Below, piece after piece: positions 51,341 through 63,323 of a stretch of 64,000 nt of DNA. The notes under the pieces are model-generated. The model searched no databases and was not told the origin of the DNA. It saw only the letters and a list, made by a program, of their open reading frames with translations. Within the stretch, counting starts at the first letter, position 1. Each line of letters opens with the position of its first letter. The DNA is taken from the NCBI GenBank assembly GCA_905250125.1, contig CAJNOL010000069.1:1-64000 (forward strand). Direction: 5' to 3'. The translations under genes and the position numbers were made by a program. The DNA is from Rotaria sordida (Eukaryota; Rotifera; Eurotatoria; Philodinida; Philodinidae).

Positions 51341-53826
51341 ATGAGTGAATTGATTACAGAACATTGTAATTTACTTGAACAATGGAAAGAAAATAATCAA
51401 TTTTATCAAGATAGAGATGACATTTTAAATGATTTTCATACAGAATTAAGTCGTCTTCAATCATCAAATATTGTTACATTTCGCCAAGAAATAAATAAAG
51501 TTACAACATTATTATGTACTAATATAATAAATCTGAATGAATTAATTTTAACATTTTTTCTTGATTATTTTATTCAATTATTGAAACAATGGCGTGAATT
51601 AACTTATTTTCATGATTCAAATGATTCGGATACATTTGAAAATTTATCAATCATTTTAAAATGTTATTCTCACGATTTAATGAATGAATTATTAGTTCAA
51701 GAATTTATTCAATGTCTTATTACAATTGCACGTATTGGAAAAGATATGTTTACGAATCGAAATATTCCAGTTATAACACGTATGCTCAATGCTTATACTG
51801 ATATTGAGAGTAGTAATAGGCATTACTTTATGCAAGTGTCACAGTTTGATGATAGTATACTAAAATGTCTGTGTACGCCTTATACTGTTGAAGTTTTTGA
51901 TCAATTTAAATTATCAGTTAAATCTGAAGAACGTACTCCAACAGAAGATTTTGTGTTTGATGGTTTGTTTGGTCATGTTTCATTAATGAATAGAGAAAAA
52001 CTTCAAGAACAAGCTCTTGATTTACGTAAATATTTACTTGCATCAATAAGTGATTTACTCGATACATTTGAAATATCATACAATGAATGGTCAGAATCAG
52101 CTGTTAAAATTCTTACAGATTTAACAACATTATTTCTTTATTCTGTACAACTGACTATAGTAAATGATATATGTCAGGATGTACAACAACATATTTGTGA
52201 TACTGCTATTCGTATTCTTGTAATTCCAACATATCGATCAATGAAACTTAATAATAATTGTCTTCAATATATTTATATGGGAACATCAAATGATAAAACA
52301 TTAGATCATTTACAAAGTCAAAAATTAACATCGACCATGTTTAATATAGCTAATCTGTTTAAAAATGAAGGAGAAATTCAATTTAATGTTTATCGAATAT
52401 TAGCTGCTATTATGATAGAAGAAGATATCAAACGGCTTGATGGTACAGGAGCTATAGCGAAAGTATTTCTTGATCAGTTAACAGAGATAAAAGATCGTTC
52501 AGGATGGGAAGTAAGAGTAAGAAATCTATTGACTAGTTTGAAAAGTAAATATTTCAATTGAATACATTCAATTATTTTATTATTTAGTTTTATTATTGTT
52601 TATTTAGTTTTATTACAACATGATCAAATTCGGGATGAAATACACACACAAAATGGTGTATCACTTTTTATTTATTGTGCAACTATGACAAAATATGATA
52701 CACTTATTAGACAACGAGCACTTGAAAATCTTTTAATAATGTCATTCAATGAAAAAGTTCATTTAGATTTAAAAGAAAATACGACTTTCATGACATATAT
52801 TAAGTCTATATCAGAAGATTCTACTGAATCAGATTTACAACGAGCAGCTCAAAGTTTATTATGGATGTTAACAAAAGATGAAACATCAAAAGAATCAATA
52901 GATAATAAAACACCAAAAATGACTTATGATATAATGATTAGTTATTCACATAAAGATAAAGATTTATGCTTTCAACTTTATGATCGTTTACAAAAAGATA
53001 ATTTTCGTGTATGGATAGATCGTGATCAAATGCATGGAACACCTCTTGAATCTATGTCAAATGCAATTGAAAATTCAGAATTTGTATTTCTTTGTATGTC
53101 AGATGCATATAAACAAAGTGGATATTGTAAAATGGAAGCATATTATGCATTAGAACGACAATGTTGTATTATTCCATTAGTTATGAAATCACAATATAAA
53201 CCTGATGGATGGCTTGGAATTGTTGTTACAGGAAGAATGCGTATTGATTTTCCAAAATATGGTTTTGAAGATGCTTATAATAAATTAATGATTGAGATTG
53301 ATCGACATCGAAAAGAGAGAAAAAAAGAGAGTCATCCACACCATCATGATATACCAGTGACTATTAAACCATCAGATAATACCCCGTTTAAAGAAGATAA
53401 AGTAATAGAAAAAATCGTATTTCAAGCAAAAAGGTGAGATTATGATACAGAAAAGTAAGAGAAAAAAATATTTTGCTTTTGGTTTTTTTTAGTGATCATT
53501 GTTTACCCTCAAATATTGAACAATGGACAGTCGATGATGTACAACAATTTCTTATTAAACAACAATTTGAAAATTTTTTACCTATATGTTCACGAATGAA
53601 TGGTACACGTCTTGTTCAATTGTATCAGATGTGTATGAAGAATTCACCAGTGATGTTTCAATCACTCAATAATCAACTTGCTATGACGAATATTGAAAAG
53701 AAAAAGTCTATGATTGAAATTGTTGAATATTTGCAATTCTTAGATGATCTTAAACCTTTTGTACCGATTTCACGTGAAAAAACAGAAGTGATTGGGTCTC
53801 GATCGACTCTATGCGTATTAATATGA
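51341..53826 (+). CDS. Helical-repeat TIR-SAM protein with CaaX end
   Basis: Three exons (51341-52544, 52608-53433, 53493-53826) give 787 residues. The first 500 or so residues are all-helical and read like HEAT/armadillo repeats, without a named family. A TIR domain follows (about 508-637: YDIMISYSHKDKDLCFQLYD, then FRVWIDRDQMHG and SEFVFLCMSDAY). A glutamate in YCKMEAYYAL (about residue 578) sits where SARM1-type TIR NADases keep their catalytic Glu. A SAM-like domain follows (about 685-760, IEQWTVDDVQQFLIKQQFEN). The last four residues are CVLI, a CaaX box whose final residue favours geranylgeranylation. SARM1 has ARM-SAM-SAM-TIR, so this is a different order. Likely a cytoplasmic innate-immunity or cell-death signalling protein at a membrane; that role is inference. 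The 63-base first intron is supported by the frame joining LTSLK to ILLQHDQIRDEI. Confidence 0.8.
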
Positions 53827-54923
53827 TGTTTCTTATGCGATTGATATTTTCAATAAAATCATTTTGCATAGAACTATCTTTCACTGTGTTTTAACAACAT
53901 GATATACCAATCATATATAATAAAACATTTAATATTATTTTTCTTTCAAGTGATAATCGATGAGTCCAGAAGAGACATCTTTAAAATATAAAAATTCTGG
54001 CGAAAATCCTAGATTAATAAGTAGAGGAGAAACATCAAATCCATTTGCATGCGACAGAAATATGAAAAATGCAGTAGAAATACTACCGAAATACCATTTG
54101 ATTTGACATTTGGTATAGTATACACAAGGCGTGAAATATATTATACTATTTGCTAACCGTATTAGCCGTTTTATTGGATTTTGGTAAACACACGATTAGC
54201 TGTCTCATATCATGATATCATTCTCTTCGTCACACAGATAAACAGTCAAAACATACATAAAAAAACATTTACTCATAGTGCATAAAAAATTAAAATGAGA
54301 CCAAAAAAAACTTTACCCGTGTGTTCACATAAGAGACGTTACAATAACAAGATGAACGGCAAAAAAAAACTGTTTACTATTCAGAATAAGGAGGTGGTTA
54401 CATTAAAGAGAGATATTTCCAGTAAAACACGCTCTATCGGTTCTGATACCACTCATAGTTAGAAAGTATTCATTACTAGACGTTTTACTGTATATATCTA
54501 TGTAAGATACCCGCAATTCAAAGTTTCTGTAAAACAATTCTTTTTTTTTCGTGTTTTTTTACACTTGCTTCAGTAGAACGCAAGCTACTGATTACGATAA
54601 ATTAGTTCTCAGTTTTTGAAAAGTTTTTTATGTCAAAAAATTTTAAAAAATTGAAAGAGAACCTTTTGTTTTTAGAAATCTGCATCAGTTTTCAAAGTAT
54701 TACGAAATTTGCTATTTTAGTGTTTTCTTCAGTTTATTGAACTATTTTTTTCGAATAACTACAGTATTAATAACTGAGTATAAAAATAGTGTTGAATTGG
54801 TTTCAATTCAAAAAAGTTTTTCATAGTGCCGGCTTCAATTGTGTCCAATAGAGCGCTTGTCGGCCATTTTTGTAAACCTATCTAGTTTTTCTGGTTAAGT
54901 GAAGAAGTGAAATATTTTATGTT
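53827..54923. other. Intergenic region after the TIR gene
   Basis: About 1.1 kb with no gene. An AATAAA near 53853 is a likely poly(A) signal for the TIR gene. The sequence ends at an assembly gap. Confidence 0.4.
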
Positions 54924-54933
54924 NNNNNNNNNN
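54924..54933. other. Assembly gap (10 N)
   Basis: Ten undetermined bases. They abut the left arm of a hairpin repeat, a common reason for an assembler to fail. The true gap length is unknown, so distances across it should not be trusted. Confidence 0.95.
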
Positions 54934-55366
54934 TTTTTTTTAAATGATAGGTGAATACACCGAATTTTTATTTATATGAACAAACTTCAAAAATGCTATC
55001 CAAAGTTATGGTTTCTAGCTGAAATACAAAAGTTTAACCTGTTTTCTATTTTCAGAAAAATATTACGCAACATTTTTTTTTATTAGTTCAGGTTATTGAG
55101 GTAGGCGGATCTTTAAATTCTCCAGTTTTTGTGCAGTCTTTTCGTAGAATTTTATTTTGATATGTCATCGCAGAAACGAATTGAATAGTATCAAGTTAAA
55201 ATTCGAGCAAATAAATCCAGACATCATTCATGAGTATTTCTGGAAATAGAAAATACGCTAAATTTTTGTGTTTCATATGAAAACGATAGCTTTGAACAAT
55301 ACTTTTGAGGTTTGTTCGTATAAATAAAAACCCGGTATATCCACCTATCATTTAAAAAAGTTAGTT
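54934..55366. repeat. Hairpin element beside the gap
   Basis: The left arm (54934-55065) and right arm (55235-55366) match in reverse complement, for example AAATGATAGGTGAATA and ATTTTTATTTATATGAAC on the left against their counterparts at the right end. The arms are about 130 bases with scattered mismatches. The left arm may extend into the gap. Confidence 0.7.
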
Positions 55367-55693
55367 GATAAAGCTAAATCAAATAATTAAGTTATACGAA
55401 AAACATTTTGTTAAATGACTTTTGGGACACCCTGTATATAGCATTTTGAAATGGTAAAAATATTTTGAAACGTCAAAATTTTATATATTGCCGAGTCAAG
55501 TGTCAGTTATAATCTCAAATCCGGATCTAATCCGACAATTTTTTTTATAGTCGGTACCCGGCCAGACCCAGTGAGTTTGCACCTGGATCCATGCTCCGGA
55601 TTGGATCGGATCTCGAGCACCCAACTGGGTTACAGGACACTAATTCGGTTTGGTTAATAGGCCAGGTTAAAGTTGTTGGCTTGACTCTTACGT

Positions 55694-55893
55694 TTTGGAA
55701 ATCAAATGTTGACGCATCATCTTATTACTCAAGAGTACTTTTACCAATTCATCCGATTCCAGCAACAAACGCTTGAAGTGAACGTCAATGTAGTGTTGTA
55801 GGACTTACATTAACTGACAGAAGAACTTATCTAAATCCAAAACAATTCGATAATAAACTTTGCGTTCGTGCTGTCCTGAAAATTGATTGTTAG
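55694..55893 (+). pseudogene. hAT transposase C-terminal remnant
   Basis: One frame carries the end of a hAT-family transposase dimerisation domain: a segment IHPIPATNA, then an in-frame TGA (55774-55776), then SERQCSVVGL and LTDRRTYLNP, ending at TAG (55891-55893). In hAT elements the block reads as P-A-x-x-A-x-S-E-R-x-F-S followed later by R-x-x-L. The stop falls inside that block and no N-terminal part is seen upstream, so the copy is dead and truncated. Confidence 0.75.
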
Positions 55894-56319
55894 ACGTAAA
55901 TATCCTTGTCTGTTACTATAAATATCACATATTTTCTTTTATATTAGCCTGTTGCCAGCCCTGCTATGAATTAAATCTCAAAAAAACAAGGCTATACAAC
56001 GCCATCTATTATATGATGTTTCTTATAGATCATAAAATTATGACCAATCGAATCACCTACTGCTAGATTTTTTCTTTGGAATCTGGAATATACTTTAAAC
56101 GTAACTTAGCTGATTGCTCCGATCTAAATAGACTCATTTGCTTATTTATGATTATAAACATGTCTTTATCCTAATTATGAATAATTCCAACAATGTTTAT
56201 TTAAATTATTATTTCAAGGTTGTTGTTTTGCTCTAGTATATTTTCATTCTTATCGTTATGTTTTTTTTTATTTATAGCTTTATTAATTTTCGACATCGTT
56301 CATCAACATATATTTTAAT
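55894..56319. promoter_or_regulatory. Region upstream of SMARCB1
   Basis: About 430 bases between the transposase remnant and the SMARCB1 start. It presumably includes the SMARCB1 promoter, and perhaps that of the genes after it. No feature is recognised. Confidence 0.35.
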
Positions 56320-59300
56320 ATGTCCGAGGTATTTATTATGAAATATTTGTATGACACATATATCGATTGATCCTTGATTTCATCTAGCCGGATTCAACAA
56401 TTAAAAAATCAATCATTACAAAAAATTCATTAATAAAAACTTACGGTGAACGCCCAACTCCATTTCAATTTCCTGGTAATCAAGAAAAAATGTATATTGG
56501 ATCAGAAGTAAGTAGAAATTTCTAAAATACACATTTCGTTCTTTTACATTTTGTCAAACGATCAGCCAACTGTAGAGAAACAAAAGAGAGAGAAGAGAGA
56601 GTCTACCGCCACATTCTTCAATTACGTTTGTGTGTGTTTGTGTACGCTTTTATTTCTGTTCTGCACGTCCTTTTTTTTCAGGTAGGTAATTATTTACGCT
56701 TATTTCGTGGAACACTATATAAAAAATATCCATCTTTGTGGCGCCGTGTTGTTACACCAGATGAACGAAAATGGTTAATTGAACTTGGTTAGTTTATGTT
56801 TGTTTTTCTTTCTTTTAATTATTCTCATAGGTTTTTTCTTTTTCTTATTTATGTCAAGGTTGTTTGGAATCATCATTACCAACAAATTTAATTTTATTAC
56901 ATGCAAGTGAAGTTGATGAATTATTAATTGGACACGACGAAAAATATCGAGCATTAACAATGAATACAGATTTTGCTATAACACGATCGTAAGAAATTTT
57001 ATTTGATATAATAATATACGTTTTTTCTTTATTTATTTTAGTGATAAATCGAAACGATCAACATGGTCATCAACATTTGCAACAGATTCTCATAATCTTG
57101 AAACTGTACCATCAGCTACACCTATTAATCGAAATCGAACAGCAACAAAGAAAAAAACTTTTCCATTATGGTATAAAATGTTGTATTAAGTTGTTTAATT
57201 GATTATTAATAGTTTATGTGATAGTTTTGATCATATGGATACACCAGCTGCTCTTGAAAATGCTCAACAAGCTGAAGATCTTGTTCCTATTCGACTGGAT
57301 ATGGAAATTGAAGGACAAAAATTACGAGATACATTCACATGGAATAAAAATGGTTTATTAATATAAACCAAAACAAAAATGCTATTTTTTAATTTTTTTT
57401 TTTTTTTTGTTTTATATAGAACTATTGATTACACCAGAAATGTTTGCTGAAATTCTTTGTGATGATCTTGATTTAAATACTATTGTATTTGTACCAGCCA
57501 TTGCACAAGCTATACGACAACAACTTGAAGCTCATCATGAGGATTTTGTGGGAGAACATAGTGATCAACGTGTAATAATTAAAGTAAATTGAATTGAAAA
57601 AAAGAAAGAACAAGATTACTTTGTTAGCGACCTGATATAGTATGTTTATTTCCAAATAATACAAGGAAATAGTTGATTCCAAAAATGATGTGAAATTTTC
57701 AAATTCAGACGTGATTATCTATCCTAGATGAGATTGTTTCGTTGTAGAGAATTTTTACTTTAAACTGAGATTCGTCATCTTCACTTTCGGATTATTCTCT
57801 GCTTTCTGTTTTAAATTTGAAGATATTTTATTGGATTTATTTTGTTTAATGTAAATCAGATGAAATTATAGAGCTTTTTTTGTGTTTGCATTCTGTACAT
57901 GCACCTCTGACTTATAATAAAGTATATCAATAGAACAAGTTGAATTACAAGTTCTACTCTTTCTATTAAAACGTTTATTTGATCTTGAAAATTTCTCTTT
58001 GTAATATTTTAGTTGAATATTCAAGTTGGTAATGTAAGTTTAGTCGATCAATTTGAATGGGATATGTCAGATAAACAAAATAGTCCAGAAGAATTTGCTC
58101 GTGTATTAGCAGCTGAATTAGGTAAGTTGAATACCAAAAGAAATACTAAAATGTAAATATTTTTTTATATTAAAAGGTCTCAGTGGTGAATTTGTAACAG
58201 CTATTGCATATAGTGTTCGTGGACAACTTAGTTGGCACCAAAAAACATTTTCATACAGGTTTATTAGCAAAAGAACATTCAATTATTTATATACATGTCG
58301 TATCGAAGTTACACCGGTCGACTAAGTTATAACTTCGTCAACAATTTTGACGAAGTTACTTTAATTCAATCAAATAAAAAATAATTATCAATTACTTGAC
58401 AAAGTGCTATATATATTCATAGATAATATTTCGCTTTAAAAATATGCATATTATTTTTTCGAATGTATAGAAATTGTTAAAAAAAAATTTTTTTGTTTTT
58501 GTTAAAACTTTATATGACTATTAATTTATGCTGACGCTACTAATGTTTGTAACTAGAGAAAAAGATCTGTAGAATACTATACTCTGAGTTAAACAACACT
58601 GATTTTATATTAATAATAAAAATATTCTATATAAATATCAGTTAAATGCTCACCAGAATCAGATTCACATTGGGTCAAATGAAAACTTCATCTAACTGAA
58701 TTTCTTTAATACCACGTCTTAGTATTATGCATGTATCAGTCCAGTATAAATTCTACTGATGAAACAAATCTCAAAGAAGAACATATCAAACAAACCCCAT
58801 AGCAGTATTAGATAACGCAGTAAGAGAAACTTCCAACCTTAGAATGCGATGAGCAAGATTTTATAAGGGCTTCATTGACAAGACTTATTATACTTAATAT
58901 TAAAAGAGTCGAATATACCTTTTACAGTATACAGTATATCTTGACTTTACTAGAATAAGACCACATTTTGGAGCAAGGATTCTGTTCCCAGAGCTGGATG
59001 TTTTGCCATGATCTTGTTTTTACTTTGACTTTCTATGAGGACTTTAACTTATCTTCATTTTTAGTCTTGCATTTAATGGAAAATAAATAACCAGGTTCAC
59101 AATAAAAAATAAATACAAATCATCCTCGAATAAAATTTATTAAGAAAGCTGTTTCAATTATTTGGTTATGTGCTGTTTAACTCAGAATATAGCATCCTAC
59201 AGATCTTTTTCTTTAGTTACAGACATTAGTATCGTCAGCATAAATTAATAGTTATATAAAGTTTTAACAAAAAACAAATTAATTTTTTTAACAATTTCTA

Positions 59301-59723
59301 TACATTCAAAAAAATAATATGCATATTTTTAAAGTGAAAAATTATCTGTGAATACATAAAACGTTTATCATATTGTCAACTGATAATTATTTTTTATTTA
59401 ATTGAATTAAAGCAACTTCGACACAGTTATGTAATGAAGTTGTAATTTAGTCGATCGGTGTTACTTCAATTCGACATATATATAAATAAATTTTTTTAAT
59501 AGTGAAAAATCAATGTCAACAGTAGATGTTCCTATGCGTACAAATCATGATGCTGAACAATATTGCCCATTTTTAGAAACATTAACTGATGCTGAAATGG
59601 ATAAAAAAAATCGTGATCAAGATCGAAATACAAGGTAAAAAATTACTTTCAATGAAAATAAATACTCATTTTATTCTTTTTAGACGTATACGTCGTGTAG
59701 CTAATACTGGTTCAAATCGATAA
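56320..59723 (+). CDS. SMARCB1: SWI/SNF core subunit SMARCB1/SNF5
   Basis: A core subunit of BAF chromatin remodelers that contacts the nucleosome acidic patch. Eleven exons: 56320-56328, 56388-56507, 56682-56787, 56859-56988, 57042-57170, 57225-57352, 57420-57583, 58013-58121, 58177-58258, 59503-59634 and 59684-59723. The total is 382 residues (human 385). The N-terminal winged-helix domain shows [18 protein letters not shown] and [13 protein letters not shown]. Repeat 1 has [20 protein letters not shown]. Repeat 2 has [20 protein letters not shown]. The C-terminal basic helix is [14 protein letters not shown]. The nine-base first exon (Met-Ser-Glu) is the least certain part. Exon 6 could also begin 12 bases earlier at another in-frame acceptor. 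Intron 9 (1.24 kb) is occupied by a long inverted repeat. ATAD1 starts 180 bases downstream. Confidence 0.94.
58288..59485. repeat. Long inverted repeat filling SMARCB1 intron 9
   Basis: Arms of about 315 bases (58288-58602 and 59170-59485) match in reverse complement nearly throughout. Examples are AAAGATCTGTAGAATACTAT against its counterpart near 59205, and AATATGCATATTATTTTTT against the stretch near 59320. The ends pair TATATACATGTCGTATCGAA with TTCGACATATATATA. The central 570 bases are unpaired and have no recognised coding. The element takes up almost the entire intron. Confidence 0.8.
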
Positions 59724-59903
59724 GCATTAAATTTTATTTACTTTATTGTTGTTTGTTTGTCTGTTTAATAATTTCAAATTTTTTGAAACAGAAAAAAAGA
59801 AACAAGTGTCATACTTTTTATTGTACAAGATTATGTATATGTATTGTAAATGAAAAAGAATGCAACATTTTTTTTTAATTTTCAGACAGAATTTAAAAAA
59901 AGA

Positions 59904-62530
59904 ATGGTCTTACCATCAAAATTTCCTCGTGTACTAACAGAAGCATCTCGTACATTTGATTTAAAAGATCCTCAAATACGTTCATTATTATTATCATTAG
60001 GTACACGTGCATTAGCATTAGTTGGTTCAATGGTATTTAGTTATTTATTAATACGTTATGCCATAAAACAACTTGATCCAACATATGAAGAAAAAAAACG
60101 TCAAAAAGAATTAGCAGAAATTATATCAAAGAAAATGAATTTACCTCAAGCAATTGTAAATAATTTTAATGAATATGAAATGTGTCTTTTAACAGATTTA
60201 ATTAATCCAACTGATATTAATGTTACATGGCAAGATATTGGTGGTTTAGATGAAATTATTGATAATGTTCGACAAACAGTTATTTATCCATTACAACATC
60301 CAGAATTATTTAATCAATCAAAATTATTAACAACACCAAAAGGTGTGTTACTTTATGGGCCACCAGGTTGTGGAAAAACAATGTTAGCTAAAGCAATTGC
60401 TAAAGAAGCAGGAGCAAACTTTATTAATCTTCAAGTATGTGTAAAAATATTTAAAAAAAAAAGAAACGAAACGAACTTTTTGAATGTAAATATTCTCATG
60501 TAGAAAAATGATTTCTTTATTGATATGCGTCTTATAAAGGTTATTTTATAAATATAAACCAATAGGAAAATTTTCAAACATTTATAGTATTTGTATTAAC
60601 TCTTTCGGAGCCGGATGCACATATATGTACTTTAGTTTTAATTTAACTAGTAACTGACTTCAGCATATCTGTTATAGTAGAGTCGGTTTTCATTGAAAGA
60701 AATGTGGTTTATTATAGAAGCTCACTGCTATCTAATCATCTGGCGACTACGTCACTATTCTCTTATGATACTTCGATGACAAAGACTGTCCTACAGACCG
60801 TGGATTCTGAAACTATTAGTTGTAGTATGTTCTCATTCACCTTTCTTTCTTCCTGTATTTAGACCCGTTACTTTTACACTGTTTGCGTAGTTCGTCGATG
60901 AATGACGACGCCTACTATCAATTTCTCTTGTAGTATTCTTGTTATCGTCATACGAGTTGTATTGCTTCTAATGCATTCTGGTTTTGCCTATCATCCATAA
61001 TTAGATATATTTATGCGCATTGTCTCAGAATTTCAAAAATTGATATTTCTTTTCACAGTAAAGCCATTCCCAAAGGAGTACTTCTATTAAACATAGCTTT
61101 TCAAGTTTTCTTAAGATCCAATTCCCTGTCGAAAATCGTGATTTTCGTCAAAAAAAACGATTTTGACGCAGTTGAATAATCCTCAATGTGTAATACAGTT
61201 TACTGAATTTATTATGCTTTTTCCACGGTTTGTTTTCTATTCGATTTTATCACGAAAAAGAAGCTAGGATTTTTAGAACAAACTTTGTTTCATGTTTTTC
61301 TATTTGTTTTTATTCATGTGTCAAAGAGTTTTATATGTTAAAAAGCTCGGGGAGGTTTTAAATTGAAGCAAAAATTGTACTCTACAATTTAACAGAGCCT
61401 GAATTTTCATTTTCGACTTTTTGAAAAAAGAAGTGAATGTTTTTCTTTTCCCGTAGAGGTACCCTAAGTTTCCAAGAGAAAACTTTATCAGAAGTAAAGA
61501 AACAATACTTTGAAATATTAGACTTTATTAAATTATAGCGGCAGATCTTTGCTGCATTTTAAAACTAACCAGAATCTTATATCATTAGATTTCAAGGAGG
61601 AATCTCTTTTACGTGGAAATCTCGCTTTTGACCCTTGATGTTATGACAGCCCATGAACAACTCAATATTTTCAGCCAAAATTTTTACTGTGAATTTTTAA
61701 GACCCGAACATATGTTTTGAAATTTTGAGCCAGGCTGGTTATCCTGAGGCAACAATATGTTTTTGACAGAGAGATAGGTCTTCAGTATTTCACACAAAAT
61801 TATTATTATGCTAAGATTTTATTAACTTAATATTGTTTTTTCTTTCAAGGTAACATCCCTATTGGACAAATGGTATGGAGAATCTCAAAAACGTACAGCT
61901 GCTATATTTTCTTTAGCTAAAAAACTACAACCAACCATTATCTTTATTGATGAAATTGATTCATTTATGCGAACACGTCAAAATGATGATCATGAATGTA
62001 CACGAATGGTATAGAAAAACTTTAAATAAACATATAAAAGAACTACATCATATTTTTCTTTTTAGGTTAAAACTCAATTTATGACATTATGGGATGGTTT
62101 AGAAACTGATGATAGTAATCCATTATCAAATCGTATTCTTATTATAGGTGCAACAAATCGTGTACAAGATTTAGATGCAGCTATTTTACGTCGTATGCCA
62201 ACACGTTATCATATTTCATTGCCAAATTTAAATCAACGTACTAAAATATTTCAATTAATATTATCAAATGAATTACTTCATACAGATGTTGATCTTGAAC
62301 AATTAGCACAACAAACATCAAATTATACAGGTAGTGACATTAATGAAATATGTCGACAAGCTGCTATGCAACGTATTGTTGAATTATGTAATCAACCTTC
62401 GATAACGGATGAAGAAAATTCTATATTACAATTAAGACCTATTACACAAGCAGATTTTCTTGAAGCTCTAAGAAAAGTACGAGATAATCATCAACATCAT
62501 CAATCATTTAATAAATTATTCCTTAATTGA
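59904..62530 (+). CDS. ATAD1: ATAD1/Msp1 membrane protein extractase
   Basis: An AAA ATPase anchored in the outer mitochondrial and peroxisomal membrane that pulls out mislocalised tail-anchored proteins. Exons 59904-60434, 61850-62008 and 62066-62530 give 384 residues (human 361). One membrane span (about 31-52) is followed by the Msp1 linker, Walker A GPPGCGKT (152-159), pore-loop region DKWYGESQK, Walker B IFIDEID (208-214) and [13 protein letters not shown] with the arginine finger. The helical lid follows. The ATG at 59904 is preferred over an in-frame one at 59850. It lies 20 bases after a TTTTTTTTTAATTTTCAG that looks like a trans-splice acceptor, and the domain needs nothing further upstream. 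Intron 1 is 1.4 kb. Confidence 0.93.
60435..61849. other. Long ATAD1 intron 1
   Basis: A 1.4 kb intron. Unlike other long introns in the window I found no long inverted repeat. Only a short palindrome, AAAATCGTGATTTTCGTC with a related repeat after it (about 61132-61170), stands out. The source of its length is unexplained. Confidence 0.4.
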
Positions 62531-62657
62531 TTTTTCTTTTAAATGTGTTTGTTTATTTTTTTGTCGAAATTTTTGAAATAAAACCTCACCTACATCTTTT
62601 CATATGTAAGATGATTTTTCTTTTTGATCATTCGATTTGTAGATAGAATTAAAAACA

Positions 62658-62903
62658 ATGCCAAATAATGAGAATTCATCTCCATCAAAACGATTTTCAT
62701 TATCTTCTATAATACCTACTCAATATATTGTTATTGGTTCTGTTGTTCTCATCGGATTATTCAACATGTATAAAGGTTTATTTCGATTTTCATTTGGATT
62801 TATCGGTGGTATAGGTATTGGTGCAGTGCTTGGCTTTGTTTTTGCTGATAGTCCTATGGGACAATTTATATTAAGACAACGTTCAAAACCTCAAGAAACT
62901 TAA
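62658..62903 (+). CDS. Small glycine-rich membrane protein
   Basis: 81 residues in one exon, not recognised. It has a polar N-terminus with Ser and Asn (1-17), a hydrophobic segment (about 22-37, TQYIVIGSVVLIGLFNMY), a glycine-rich second hydrophobic segment (about 43-63, FRFSFGFIGGIGIGAVLGFV) and a short basic tail. The GxGxG spacing suits tight helix packing in a membrane. TTTGTAG at about 62641, 17 bases before the ATG, could be a trans-splice acceptor, and the gene follows the ATAD1 stop by 127 bases. Shared transcription with ATAD1 hints at a membrane or organelle role, but that is a guess. Confidence 0.6.
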   Translation: MPNNENSSPSKRFSLSSIIPTQYIVIGSVVLIGLFNMYKGLFRFSFGFIGGIGIGAVLGFVFADSPMGQFILRQRSKPQET

Positions 62904-63323
62904 TCCTTGTGATATTCACATTTTGTTTTTGTTTGTAATTTTGTAGTACTAATCAAAGTTAAACCCACGATAAAACAAATATACTAGCTATTGAATGACT
63001 TGATTGAAAATATTTTATTATTTTTTACAATTGATAGATTTTGAATCATAAGAAATTCAAAAATTAACTGAGCTATGCAAGAATAATTGACTTCACATTT
63101 AAACTATTATGTTTCACCTTATTAATAATGGAAACTATAGAGACAGTTATGATTAATTGAATTTAATTTTTCTGGCGGTCTGCTAATCGCTTACAAGAAT
63201 TTCTCGTGTCATTTTTATTTCATAAGATAATTCAATTTAATCTATAATGAACTATCATTAATCATTTAGTTTCTTTTGTTTTTTTTTGTATTTTAGATCT
63301 CTTAAAATACCTTTCAATTAAGA
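62904..63323. other. Gap between small membrane protein and mgsA-like gene
   Basis: About 420 bases without a gene. It ends in a pyrimidine-rich tract and ATTTTAG (about 63291-63297), an acceptor-like site 26 bases before the ATG of the next gene. Confidence 0.4.

Noticed and set aside
59850..59903. Earlier in-frame ATG for ATAD1
   Set aside because: The added residues are translated from a pyrimidine tract and acceptor-like site; the domain begins properly from 59904.
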